In this document: piece by piece, positions 18,501-26,134 of the stretch
Layout: each line of letters begins with the position of its first letter
How positions within the stretch are numbered: the first letter of the stretch is position 1
Source of the DNA: Aquimarina sp. U1-2
GTDB lineage: Bacteria > Bacteroidota > Bacteroidia > Flavobacteriales > Flavobacteriaceae
Assembly: GCF_017897595.1 (NCBI RefSeq)
Contig: NZ_JAGKIK010000003.1
Span: 334,581-398,580 of the forward strand
Direction of reading: 5' to 3'
Length of the DNA: 64,000 bases
Notes under the pieces: model-generated
The model's database searches: none
The model's input: only the letters and a program-made list of their open reading frames with translations
Told to the model about the DNA's origin: nothing
Position numbers and translations under genes: made by a program

Positions 18501-18876
18501 CATTCATGTTTGCCTGTGCCTCCGTAAGGTTAAAACCGCTGGAAGTAATATCGTTTTGAAAATAAACATTACCCCCATTTTGAAGATATATAGCGAGCTC
18601 ATTCATAAATGAGGTTTCAAAAACTCTGAATACGCCCTGTACCATAATCAAATCATAATTGCTCACGTTATTCAAACAAGTTGTAGGATTGGCAGGATTA
18701 CTACCTGTTATTTGGCAGAAGTCAAAATTGACCGCCATTCCAGCCTGATTTTGTACACATTCGAACCTGCCTGTCCCTCCGGCAGTAGGTTCATGTATTA
18801 CCAGTACGTTTTGTGCATTTATAGCAGTATTTGCAAACAGTAGAATTATTGTTAAAAGTTGTATGTTTAGTTTCAT
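15535..18876 (-). CDS. Type IX-secreted multidomain protein with gliding-type C-terminal domain
   Basis: 1113 residues from the ATG at 18874-18876; the longer frame's 13 extra residues precede the signal peptide NIQLLTIILLFANTAINAQ. Order: a DUF4350/ThuA-like N-domain (VLVIHEPTAGGTGRFECVQN), two NPSFE-type carbohydrate-binding-like modules (about 270-480 and 640-840), two near-identical PKD/SprB-like repeats (each with AGxxQTINNGxS and a later SPTVTP), then a gliding-motility-associated C-terminal domain (FANTMTPNGDGANDMF to YKGYITILR). That C-terminal domain is the type B sorting signal of the type IX system. The protein is probably cell-surface or secreted and adhesive. It follows the PorP gene by 11 bp. 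Confidence 0.92.
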   Translation of the reverse strand: MKLNIQLLTIILLFANTAINAQNVLVIHEPTAGGTGRFECVQNQAGMAVNFDFCQITGSNPANPTTCLNNVSNYDLIMVQGVFRVFETSFMNELAIYLQNGGNVYFQNDITSSGFNLTEAQANMNVLTNTIGVGNVSLNASTQNDSGIPVINGTPNSCTTQEVRFNTGGVLSGGALSTAETASLSGETFFATWPSGFGGRLGIGSEFYSSGSRDQGINCLPGSGELVWGYMDPVSPSCTSITSSCSLNLVPNPSFEEIQGNSNTCLNQGCGFGGEALRRADNWDSYHYSPDLYMPASSGCNPSHTTAADAPQDGNNYAGFQAFYPYGSPPNSNFSGYETREFSGVELCCPLVVDVPYRVSGYFRQGFVQRFQINRLGFRFVNNPGLANSGQCGPGNLTRSAAHVETMDLVGSDWTLVEGIYVADQTFTHLITGVFAEHNTINFVDADNNPADSDPAYYNVDNIAVTPIVGWVSTTNYETEISINLGQSIQLEAFGSGPYNWNASTGEIVQSIQSPTVTPTQTTIYSISVDLGCTVVNTQIRVIVNQNCTENVDAGSNQTINNGDSTVLSATPSNGTPSYTWTANPIDPSLVGQENNQSPTVTPAITTIYSVTADFGGGCTDADTVTVVINGSSCRREIFNVIPNPSFEDFFQCPDAQFQMDRVNNWIAPSFGSTDYLNTCGFIGEAFQPTAPLPIPDGNGFVGLYIGGDVNPEYKELVGVCLSNPLIADTNYELEFNVGFGSAPASGGSAQSQSPNTFVLYGTIDCSNIPYLENTFVPCPFGTNPEFEEMGRVTVSSSPGNWELVTINFTPSADVEAIVLGGVCEPVPAAFERYYFLDDFRLFDTSASTESVDAGPDQTINNGESAVLLATPSNGTPTYTWIASPADPSLLGQENQQSPTVTPTVTTTYTVTADFGSGCVALDTVIVNVNEECLLMLDTSQLDISMPDCNLTDGNITGIQISGNSGDETYEWTDANAMVVGTDLELQAVAPGNYSLMVNDGVDCEALAGPFELQRPQDCNIPIGSTLRFANTMTPNGDGANDMFMIEGIENYPDNQLTVYNRWGSKVFEATGYQNDWFGTYKGEILPVGNYYYIMDIQGDINETYKGYITILR

Positions 18877-18887
18877 ATGAAGCAGCG

Positions 18888-19922
18888 TTACATTGAATAT
18901 TGGGGACAGGCACATTTTTGATTTCCAAAGTCAAAACGGTAGCTTAATATAACTTCATGTGTGCCGGATTGCTGGCCACTAAACTCAGTAAGGGACCAGT
19001 CATAAGAATAACTAACCAGAAAATTCTGTAAGACCTTCATCCCGAAAAATCCAATTAATGCATCCTGATTTCGATAGGCAAGACCACCCCACAATTTATC
19101 TTGATAAACCAATTTTCCATTGATGTCCCATTGAATAGGAGCGCCTACAACCGTCTTTACCAAAATGGACGGTACGATCTCAAAATTTTGATTTAAGTCA
19201 ATACGGCTGCCTACCAAGAAATTAAAGTTTCTGTTTAGACGTCCATCATTGGTCAATACGCCATTTTCAATATCATAAGGAATTTCATTATCAAAAAGTT
19301 GATTAGCTGCAACACCTGCAAAAAGATAATTGGAATAGACGTAGAGGCCTAGGCTCATATCAAAATTCAAGTCAGAAAAACTGTTGACCAGAATGTCATT
19401 TGGATTTTGGATGAGTACAGCCTCCGACGCATCGTAGCTGAACTGATTAACTCCTGCAAACGCTCCCACTGACAAAAACCAATCCCTTGAAATTTTTAGG
19501 TGATAAGCATAACTGCCGTAAAAACCATTTTGATTTATAGGCCCTGTATTGTCAGTGTACAAAAAGGCTCCCACCCCTTGATGAGACTCTCCTCCTCTTC
19601 GCTGCAAACGACCCTGAAGTAAGTGCAACGAACTATTAAAACTAAATGTAGCTGTTCTAGGGGCACCATCAAATCCCGTCCATTGGTTGCGATAAGCTGC
19701 GGTCAGTTCTGCATAGTCTTCGACACCTGTCATGGCAGGGTTTATAACGTATGGGTTTTGCAAATACTGAGAAAATTGCGGATTTTGTTGAGCGTTGTTA
19801 AAGAGGGGTATTAAAAATACTGTGAGATGCAGTCCAAAATTAATCAACTTTTGCTGTAAAGATTGATAAAAGATATTCTGCTTCGTATAACGCTTGTTAA
19901 AATCATTGATTGTATGGGGCAA
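18888..19922 (-). CDS. PorP/SprF-family type IX secretion membrane protein
   Basis: 344 residues if read from the TTG at 19920-19922; no ATG exists upstream of the mature part, and a TTG about 24 codons further in is also possible. The hydrophobic GLHLTVFLIPLFNNAQQ is the signal peptide. The mature start, NPQFSQYLQNPYVINPAMTG, is diagnostic of PorP/SprF, and the rest is a 14-strand barrel with YRNQWTGFDGAPRT and AYRNQDALIGFFGMKV. PorP/SprF proteins pair with a type B-CTD cargo and help place it at the cell surface. The cargo gene follows 11 bp downstream, a classic arrangement. Confidence 0.93.
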   Translation of the reverse strand: MPHTINDFNKRYTKQNIFYQSLQQKLINFGLHLTVFLIPLFNNAQQNPQFSQYLQNPYVINPAMTGVEDYAELTAAYRNQWTGFDGAPRTATFSFNSSLHLLQGRLQRRGGESHQGVGAFLYTDNTGPINQNGFYGSYAYHLKISRDWFLSVGAFAGVNQFSYDASEAVLIQNPNDILVNSFSDLNFDMSLGLYVYSNYLFAGVAANQLFDNEIPYDIENGVLTNDGRLNRNFNFLVGSRIDLNQNFEIVPSILVKTVVGAPIQWDINGKLVYQDKLWGGLAYRNQDALIGFFGMKVLQNFLVSYSYDWSLTEFSGQQSGTHEVILSYRFDFGNQKCACPQYSM

Positions 19923-20226
19923 ATTATAAAAGTTTTTTAAGATGTTAAAAGTATGTTAAGTCCAAATCGAAACGCAGTATAAGAAATTTATTTGTTTCAA
20001 TGATCGGACAAAAACTGGACAGAACTTAAACTTCTATCCTTAAATGCTTGTTTATATGATATCAAAGCAACTTATTGGTGATTAAATATCATCTTTAATA
20101 AAGTGTTTTCTAATCCGGATAGTTCAGTCATAATTTCTATATTATCATCAGATTTATTCTGAGACGCAAGGAAAAGGTTAATCCTTGATTGAAGGGTAAC
20201 ACAATTTAAACCGGACCAAAATTTTT
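19923..20226. promoter_or_regulatory. Divergent promoter region
   Basis: 304 bp of AT-rich sequence between the PorP gene (minus) and the TPR-LuxR gene (plus). It must hold promoters for both. I find no clear -33/-7 pair or operator. Confidence 0.4.
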
Positions 20227-21816
20227 ATGATTTCAAAACTTAACCTGCGTATTTTTTCTTTTACACTCTTTTCTATTTTTGGTGCAAGCTTGACCTGCTA
20301 CAGCCAAGGACAATCAGACCTTAAAAGTAGGGTAGAGAATATATTTAGAATAACAGATAGCTTAGAATATAAAAATGACTTTAAGAAAGCACTACCTCTT
20401 GCACAAAAAGGTCTACAGTATGCATTAAAACTTAAAAATGATTCATTAGCCTACGCAGGATACAATTATGTAGGTTATGCTCATTTTGGAAAGGGAAATC
20501 TAAGATTAGCTTCCAATAATTTCCTAGAGGGTCTGAAAATTGCTGTTGATAGAGGTGATTTAGCACAAGAGCTCAATAGTGTTTGGTTTTTATCAGTACT
20601 TCACGAACGCGCAAACAATCTTGGAAAAGCACAGCAGTACAATCAAGAATCACAGATTATTGCTGAAAAATTGAATAAGAAACATTCCTTGGTCATATTA
20701 AAGTCAAATTTGGGAATGATTTATAAAAAGATCGGATTGCTAGATAGCTCTTTATCAAAATTTAACGAGTCGCAACGGGCTCTTTTACTACTAAAAGATA
20801 GTGTAAATTACAACTCGGTTTTAATCAATAAAATAGAGCTATTCAATGCCATGGGCAATTTGGATTCATCGCGTATTTTGGTTGATAAACTACAACAAAG
20901 TAAGATTGGTTATCTTGAATATCAGGAATCATCCCTTTTGACAAATATGGCAGAAATGCTATGGTTAGAAGGAAAACCAAATGAAGCCTTCAAAAAAATC
21001 AATTCTACAAAAATTACCCATAGTAATAGCTATTCAAAATTTCGGTATTATCAACTATTATCCGAAATCTATAAATCTCTGGGGAATACCGACGGAGCTT
21101 TTTCATCTTTAAAAAAAAGCAATATCCATAAAGACTCGATGCAAAAAGAGAATAGAGCACTCGCTATCTCTGAATTGGAGACTCAGCTGAAGTTCAGTCA
21201 AGTAAAAGACAGTCTAAACATTAAAAATTATGAACTTGTACTGGCAAAAAAAGAGAGTAAAAATAGACGTCTATGGAATGGGTTATTGGTTTTTGCAACA
21301 TTGGCTTTGATATTGACGATTTATATACTATTCAAACTTCAACGGAATAAAATTCGCCGAACAACCAAAAAACTTAATTCTTCAATTCTGGAAAAAAAAG
21401 AGCTAAAAGAAGAACTGGATATAAAAAACCTGGAAATCACCGAGAACCTTCTTGGGTTGTTAAAAAAGAAAGAAATGGTATTGGCCAATGAACTGGTAAG
21501 AAAACATCCGGAACTGCAAAAGGAGATTAAAAAAGTGTATAATTCTGCAGAAACATGGATGGACTTTAGAAATCAATTTACCCAGATACACCCTAACTTC
21601 TACAAGAACCTTTTGGCTACGTATCCTAGTTTGACAAGTGGCGAAATGAATATGTTATCCCTTGTAGCCTTACGTTTGAGTAATAAGGAAATTGCTTCGT
21701 TGTTGAATATTACAGTTCAAGGCGTTGAAAAGTCTCGTTATCGTATTCGAAAAAAAATGAACCTGAAAAAAGAAAGTTTATACAAGGTTGTTCAAGGTTT
21801 TGTTTTCACAGAATAA
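20227..21816 (+). CDS. TPR-domain, membrane-anchored LuxR-type regulator
   Basis: 529 residues. A signal sequence (FTLFSIFGASLTCYSQ) is followed by tetratricopeptide repeats at about 30-330 in the periplasm, one transmembrane helix (LWNGLLVFATLALILTIYIL, about 349-369), a cytosolic coiled coil (370-430), and a LuxR/GerE-like helix-turn-helix at about 470-520 (LTSGEMNMLSLVALRLSNKE, then VQGVEKSRYRIRKK). This one-component transmembrane architecture is common in Flavobacteriia. It is divergent from the PorP/adhesin pair and may regulate it (inference). Confidence 0.92.
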   Translation: MISKLNLRIFSFTLFSIFGASLTCYSQGQSDLKSRVENIFRITDSLEYKNDFKKALPLAQKGLQYALKLKNDSLAYAGYNYVGYAHFGKGNLRLASNNFLEGLKIAVDRGDLAQELNSVWFLSVLHERANNLGKAQQYNQESQIIAEKLNKKHSLVILKSNLGMIYKKIGLLDSSLSKFNESQRALLLLKDSVNYNSVLINKIELFNAMGNLDSSRILVDKLQQSKIGYLEYQESSLLTNMAEMLWLEGKPNEAFKKINSTKITHSNSYSKFRYYQLLSEIYKSLGNTDGAFSSLKKSNIHKDSMQKENRALAISELETQLKFSQVKDSLNIKNYELVLAKKESKNRRLWNGLLVFATLALILTIYILFKLQRNKIRRTTKKLNSSILEKKELKEELDIKNLEITENLLGLLKKKEMVLANELVRKHPELQKEIKKVYNSAETWMDFRNQFTQIHPNFYKNLLATYPSLTSGEMNMLSLVALRLSNKEIASLLNITVQGVEKSRYRIRKKMNLKKESLYKVVQGFVFTE

Positions 21817-21951
21817 ATAATGAGTGCCCGAGATGTATTTAAGTGGTAAAATTACATCTAGCTAGTATTTAAAAGCCTATTTCTATTTGAACAATGAAAT
21901 AGATAAAAGTTAGCATTATTCGTGTTTGTCTTTCTATCAACACATGTTTCT

Positions 21952-22653
21952 TTAAAATCGTATTCCCACGGATATATTTCCAAAATACAGAAGGTCATCT
22001 GCTTCATTACCCTCTGCGTCTTTGGCCCAATTATCACTATGATATGCGCTGTATGCCAAACCAACAGGTTGTACGTTGACAATTAAACTATATTTTTGCT
22101 TTTTAAGAAGGCTTAATTGATAGCCAGCCATTGAATACACAAATAAGCCGTAGCCCTCATGTGTTCTATCGCTAAAAGTGGCATTTTCTAACCGGTAATA
22201 AATTTTAGGTTGTAAACCTGCCTCGAAATTCAAGCCTTTCCAGAAAAAATGTCGGTATCCTAATATAATTTGATAGTCGTCATACGTTCCTCCGTCTCTT
22301 TCCGAGTTTAGATGGAAATGAATTCCTGTAACGAATTCGCCGCTATTTTTTTCTTTTTTCCAAATTCTGCGTGTGTATTTGAAAGATATTTCGTTTCCTG
22401 GCGCAATGGGTAGTAGAATACTTCCCTCTACTGAATTTTTAAAATCGAAAATATTGATCTCCTCGTCAAACAACGAGTTGTTTTGGGGAGTATTTGAAAC
22501 AACTTTAATGAAACTATCTGCCTGTAAATCGGTGTTTAATGAGGCGAGGCTAGAATCTGAAGTTTGTCCTGATATTTTTAGTAGAAATAAGGAATTAATT
22601 ATAAGAAAAGAATATGCGCTTTTGTAATAGTTATTAGGTGCTTTAGTTTTCAT
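21952..22653 (-). CDS. Exported beta-barrel protein, unknown
   Basis: 233 residues. An N-terminal hydrophobic leader (AYSFLIINSLFLLKISGQ) is followed by alternating strands such as NEISFKYTRRIW and DYQIILGYRHFFWKGLNFEAG. The end, LLYFGNISVGIRF, is a typical outer-membrane barrel terminus. I do not recognise the family. It lies downstream of the Crp/Fnr gene on the same strand, with a perfect 20-bp palindrome in the 76-bp gap, 55 bp before its ATG. It is therefore a likely target of that regulator. Confidence 0.72.
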   Translation of the reverse strand: MKTKAPNNYYKSAYSFLIINSLFLLKISGQTSDSSLASLNTDLQADSFIKVVSNTPQNNSLFDEEINIFDFKNSVEGSILLPIAPGNEISFKYTRRIWKKEKNSGEFVTGIHFHLNSERDGGTYDDYQIILGYRHFFWKGLNFEAGLQPKIYYRLENATFSDRTHEGYGLFVYSMAGYQLSLLKKQKYSLIVNVQPVGLAYSAYHSDNWAKDAEGNEADDLLYFGNISVGIRF

Positions 22654-22708
22654 AGCATGCTTTGTTAAAATTTACAGGCTATAAATAAACAATAAGTAAT
22701 AACCAATA

Positions 22709-22728
22709 TTCTTGACGATCGTCAAGAA
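22709..22728. promoter_or_regulatory. 20-bp perfect palindrome, candidate Crp/Fnr-type operator
   Basis: TTCTTGACGATCGTCAAGAA is a perfect palindrome whose core TTGAC-N4-GTCAA has the spacing of FNR/CRP-family half-sites (TTGAT-N4-ATCAA for FNR). It lies 1 bp past the stop of a Crp/Fnr gene and upstream of the barrel gene. A terminator is less likely because no T-run follows on the minus strand. Confidence 0.55.
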
Positions 22729-22729
22729 A

Positions 22730-23305
22730 TCATTTCGTATATATTCTTTTTCTTATTCTGCTTAATGTTTCAGCACTCACACCAAGATAGGATGCAATCA
22801 TATATTGTGGTACTTCTTGAAGTAGTCTCGAGTTTTTATCCACAAGAATTTTATATCGCTCTTCAGGTGTTTCTTTAAGTAAATTGTCAAGCCTTTGCGC
22901 GACCATTAAATAAAGTTGTTCTGCCATTTTTCTCCCCAATCGGTCAATCAGGGGGAATTCATCATAAAGTTTAAAAAGGTCATCTTTTCTTAATTTCCAA
23001 AAACTCCCATCACTTAGCGCCTCAATATAATGGGATGATTTTCGTCCAGATATAAAACTTCTGTAGTTGCTTAAAAATTCGCCTGGAAACCAAAATGCTG
23101 TAACTTTCTCGTTGGCATTTTTGATTTCAAAAAATCGAACTATCCCGCTATTCATAAATCCTATAAAATTACAAGTAGTATGCTCATCTAACAGAATCTC
23201 TCCCTTTTTAAAACTTACTAGCTCAAAACAATGCTCCATTTCAAGCCATTGCTTATCGGGCAAAACTACCAGAGAGTCGAAATATTGTCTTATTTTATCT
23301 TTCAA
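22730..23305 (-). CDS. Crp/Fnr-family regulator
   Basis: 191 residues. A cyclic-nucleotide-binding-type beta roll at about 15-120 (LVSFKKGEILLDEHTTCN, AFWFPGEFLSNYRSF) is followed by a long helix and a winged-helix end (QEVPQYMIASYLGVSAETLSRIRKR). It lacks the Cys cluster of true FNR and the cAMP-contact Arg-Ser pair cannot be confirmed, so the signal is unknown. It is transcribed towards the barrel gene at 21952 through a 20-bp palindrome. It is divergent from dps at 23772, across a 466-bp gap. Confidence 0.93.
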   Translation of the reverse strand: MKDKIRQYFDSLVVLPDKQWLEMEHCFELVSFKKGEILLDEHTTCNFIGFMNSGIVRFFEIKNANEKVTAFWFPGEFLSNYRSFISGRKSSHYIEALSDGSFWKLRKDDLFKLYDEFPLIDRLGRKMAEQLYLMVAQRLDNLLKETPEERYKILVDKNSRLLQEVPQYMIASYLGVSAETLSRIRKRIYTK

Positions 23306-23771
23306 TGCGTCTTATATGCAAAGGATTAAACACCTTAAATATACTTTTATCTTTCTAAAAGAGTTTGAATAGCTACAACTTTTTAAAGTTCTGAAAATGA
23401 ATTTCATTTAGAACCTTAGCTTTAGCGTGTAGTCCTTCTATTTGCATAAGCCCTCTCGATTACAGATGAGCCCAGGTTTAAAAAGTGTCATTGATTGTCC
23501 TATTTGTGACAATTAATAATATACTACAAACACGATATTGCAGGTAAAAAGAATGTTCTCTTCGTTCTCAAAAGGAATGTAAAGTACTGCGACTAATTTT
23601 AACTACCATAGTTTTTTGGTTTTACCAATTCACTCTAAATATTTGGGAATCGAAGCCAAGCGTTTGTCTGGTCAATCGAGATTTTACTGAAAATTCGTAC
23701 AAGTGGATTCTTAATGATCGAATGAACAATTTTTTTTTCATCAAACTTAAAACAACTTCAAATACATCATT
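23306..23771. promoter_or_regulatory. Divergent gap between crp/fnr-type gene and dps
   Basis: 466 bp. A 101-codon plus-strand frame at 23067-23372 is mostly antisense to the regulator and is not a gene. No repeat of the 22709 palindrome is visible here. Confidence 0.4.
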
Positions 23772-24248
23772 ATGGAAAAAGTAAACCTAGGGCTATCAGA
23801 AAAACAGCGGCTTGGTTCAGCACAATTACTGAACCATTTATTGTCAGACGAGTTCATATTATATACCAAAACCAGAAAATATCACTGGAATGTTACCGGT
23901 ATGCAGTTTAAATCCCTACATGAACTTTTTGAGGAGCAATATCGCGCACTTGAGGAGCAGATAGATGAAGTGGCAGAGCGTGTTCGTTCTCTTGGGTTTC
24001 AGAGTATTGGTACACTAAAACAATTTACCAAATTATCCCGTTTGGAGGAGCACGAGACCGAAGACGATAATGCCAAGGCGATGCTGCTCAGTTTGATTAC
24101 AGACCATGAAACCATTGTTTCCCACCTTCGGAAGGACTTGGAAAAAGCAGAACAGGAGTATGGCGATGCCGGAACGGCCGACTTTATGACTTCTTTGATG
24201 ACCACACATGAAAAGACTGCTTGGATGCTAAGGGCATATTTAGAATAA
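23772..24248 (+). CDS. dps: Dps-type DNA-protecting ferritin
   Basis: 158 residues, full family length. The ferroxidase motif YTKTRKYHWNVTGMQF with following HELFEEQYRALEEQIDEVAERVRSLG carries the conserved His, Asp/Glu ligands shared between Dps subunits. A final THEKTAWMLRAYLE closes the four-helix bundle. Dps dodecamers oxidise Fe(II) with peroxide and shield DNA. It is followed by the antiporter gene 62 bp downstream. It is distinct from the dps stub at 12237. Confidence 0.95.
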   Translation: MEKVNLGLSEKQRLGSAQLLNHLLSDEFILYTKTRKYHWNVTGMQFKSLHELFEEQYRALEEQIDEVAERVRSLGFQSIGTLKQFTKLSRLEEHETEDDNAKAMLLSLITDHETIVSHLRKDLEKAEQEYGDAGTADFMTSLMTTHEKTAWMLRAYLE

Positions 24249-24310
24249 TCAAAGCGTTCCGAATGTATAAAAGACGTGCCAATGAATTAACTATTCATAA
24301 TTAAATATTT

Positions 24311-25513
24311 ATGCAACATCATATACTCTTCAATATTTTTGCCATATTCGGTGTGGCAACCCTGGTCATAATCATTTGCAAGTTTTTAAAAATACGGTAT
24401 ATCATCGGTTATTTAATCACGGGTGTACTATTGAGTCCAAATACGAGCTCTTATTTTGCCGATATGGAAGAAGTAGAGGTCTATGCCGAAATAGGAATTA
24501 TTCTGTTACTTTTTACGGTAGGTCTTGAATTTTCGTTTACCAACCTCAAAAAAATCAAAAAATATGTTTTGGTAGGTGGAGCTTCGCAGGTTTTTTTGAC
24601 CATAGCAATCACAGCAAGCTTAATCTGGCTGGTCAACAAACCCACATTTGAAGAAAGCATCTTTTGGGGATTCTTATATGCCCTTAGTAGTACGGCCATT
24701 GTCATCAAGGTACTACAAGACAGCAATAAAATCAATACGCCGCACGGTAGGTTTATTTTAGCAGTTTTGCTTTTTCAGGATATCATAATCGTGCCGTTTA
24801 TTTTATTGACGCCTATTCTCGCGGGTGTAGGTGAGGCGAGCCCTGCGGAAGCCTTATTGTGGCTATTGGGCAAGATGACCATGATGGCCCTTTTGGCTTA
24901 TCTGTTAGCACGATATGTTATCCCATTTTTTCTCAGAACTGTGATGCGTGTACAAAGCCAGGAAGTCTTTTTGATTGCCTTAGTTTTTATGGTAACCGGC
25001 ATAGCGTTATTGACAGAACAATTGGGGTTGTCCCTTGCTTTAGGTGCCTTTATTGCAGGGCTCATCATCTCTGAGACGGATTATAACCACATGGCTATTT
25101 CGTGTTTTTTACCCTTTCGTTATGTATTTATGAGCTTCTTTTTCATCTCAATGGGTATGCTTTTAGATTTTCAGATTTTCTTAACCGACTTAGAGTCTAT
25201 CGTCTTTTGGTTTTTCTTTACCCTCATGGTAAAAGTAGCCGCTGGCATTTTGGCTGTTCAAATATTGAGATTAGACTGGAAGACTGCCTTGGCCGTAGGC
25301 TTTTCAATTGCTCAGATTGGAGAATTCTCATTTGTGTTGGCCCAAAGCGGGCTGAAATACAACCTAATGAATGTACAGAATTATCAGATATTCCTTGCAG
25401 TATCTATCTTGCTCATGTCGGTCACTCCAGTCATTGTATTAAAGGCTGAAAACTTTCATCCCGCCTTCGCACGATTGATAAAAAATAGACGCTATGGAAG
25501 AAAAAGGGCTTAG
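24311..25513 (+). CDS. KefB/CPA2-type cation:proton antiporter (membrane domain only)
   Basis: 400 residues and about 12 membrane helices. Typical CPA2 sequence features are EIGIILLLFTVGLEFSF, ALSSTAIVIKVLQD and VLLFQDIIIVPFILL (with the ion-binding Gln-Asp in LLFQD), then SLALGAFIAGLIISETDY. Unlike KefB/KefC (about 600 residues), it has no C-terminal TrkA-N nucleotide-binding domain, so gating by NAD or glutathione adducts is not expected through that route. The last 20 bp overlap the glutaredoxin-like gene, which may provide the redox link instead (inference). Confidence 0.93.
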   Translation: MQHHILFNIFAIFGVATLVIIICKFLKIRYIIGYLITGVLLSPNTSSYFADMEEVEVYAEIGIILLLFTVGLEFSFTNLKKIKKYVLVGGASQVFLTIAITASLIWLVNKPTFEESIFWGFLYALSSTAIVIKVLQDSNKINTPHGRFILAVLLFQDIIIVPFILLTPILAGVGEASPAEALLWLLGKMTMMALLAYLLARYVIPFFLRTVMRVQSQEVFLIALVFMVTGIALLTEQLGLSLALGAFIAGLIISETDYNHMAISCFLPFRYVFMSFFFISMGMLLDFQIFLTDLESIVFWFFFTLMVKVAAGILAVQILRLDWKTALAVGFSIAQIGEFSFVLAQSGLKYNLMNVQNYQIFLAVSILLMSVTPVIVLKAENFHPAFARLIKNRRYGRKRA

Positions 25514-25757
25514 ACTTTACGGTACCGATTGGTGCCTTAAATCGACAAGAATTAGAAATTACCTGCAATCTATTTGGGTTGCATTTGACGATTTTAATGT
25601 AGAGACCGATAAACAAGCAGAAGCTAAGGTACGTTCTTTGTATGATGGAGAACTCAAATTTCCCACGGTCACTTATGGTAAGTATTTTCTAAAAAATCCA
25701 TCTATCCCAGAATTGAATGATTTTTTGGATATGTATAATCTTCGAGATGATAATTAG
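25494..25757 (+). CDS. Glutaredoxin-like protein, monothiol motif
   Basis: 87 residues. The start GLRLYGTDWCLKSTRIRNYL and the later KFPTVTYG give the thioredoxin fold with a cis-Pro, as in glutaredoxin/NrdH proteins. The active site is CLKS, one Cys, so any thiol chemistry would be monothiol. It overlaps the antiporter 3' end by 20 bp and must be translated with it. The arrangement dps-antiporter-glutaredoxin suggests oxidative or electrophile stress (inference). Confidence 0.85.
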   Translation: MEEKGLRLYGTDWCLKSTRIRNYLQSIWVAFDDFNVETDKQAEAKVRSLYDGELKFPTVTYGKYFLKNPSIPELNDFLDMYNLRDDN

Positions 25758-26134
25758 TCTTCTTCTAATTTTAAAAAGTGGTCAATTAGCTATGTCTATT
25801 TTAATGGTAAAGTTTCTGTTTTTGTTTGCTCAATCTTGCTGAAAACGGGTTAATGAATATATATCTGATTTATTAAAGATATATCTCTATACCGTTCGTA
25901 ATTTATAAATATTGGCAAGTAGGTTCAAATACAGAAAAGAAGTTCTAAAGACTCTTTAAATAAATCTTCTAAGTTGTATTCAAAGTTGACAAATTAGTAT
26001 TGTAGTAAAAGTAAAAACCGATTAAGTTTTTAGGAGTGAAGTTTGGAGAATACGCAAATATTCTTTATCCATCTGGAAGACTATGATAATTCTTAGGAAT
26101 TTCCTAAATTGTTTGTGAATTTTATAATAAATCT
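25758..26134. other. Gene-free gap before the GAF/sigma-54 activator
   Basis: 377 bp, AT-rich, with no ORF of note and no obvious terminator or -24/-12 element. Confidence 0.45.
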
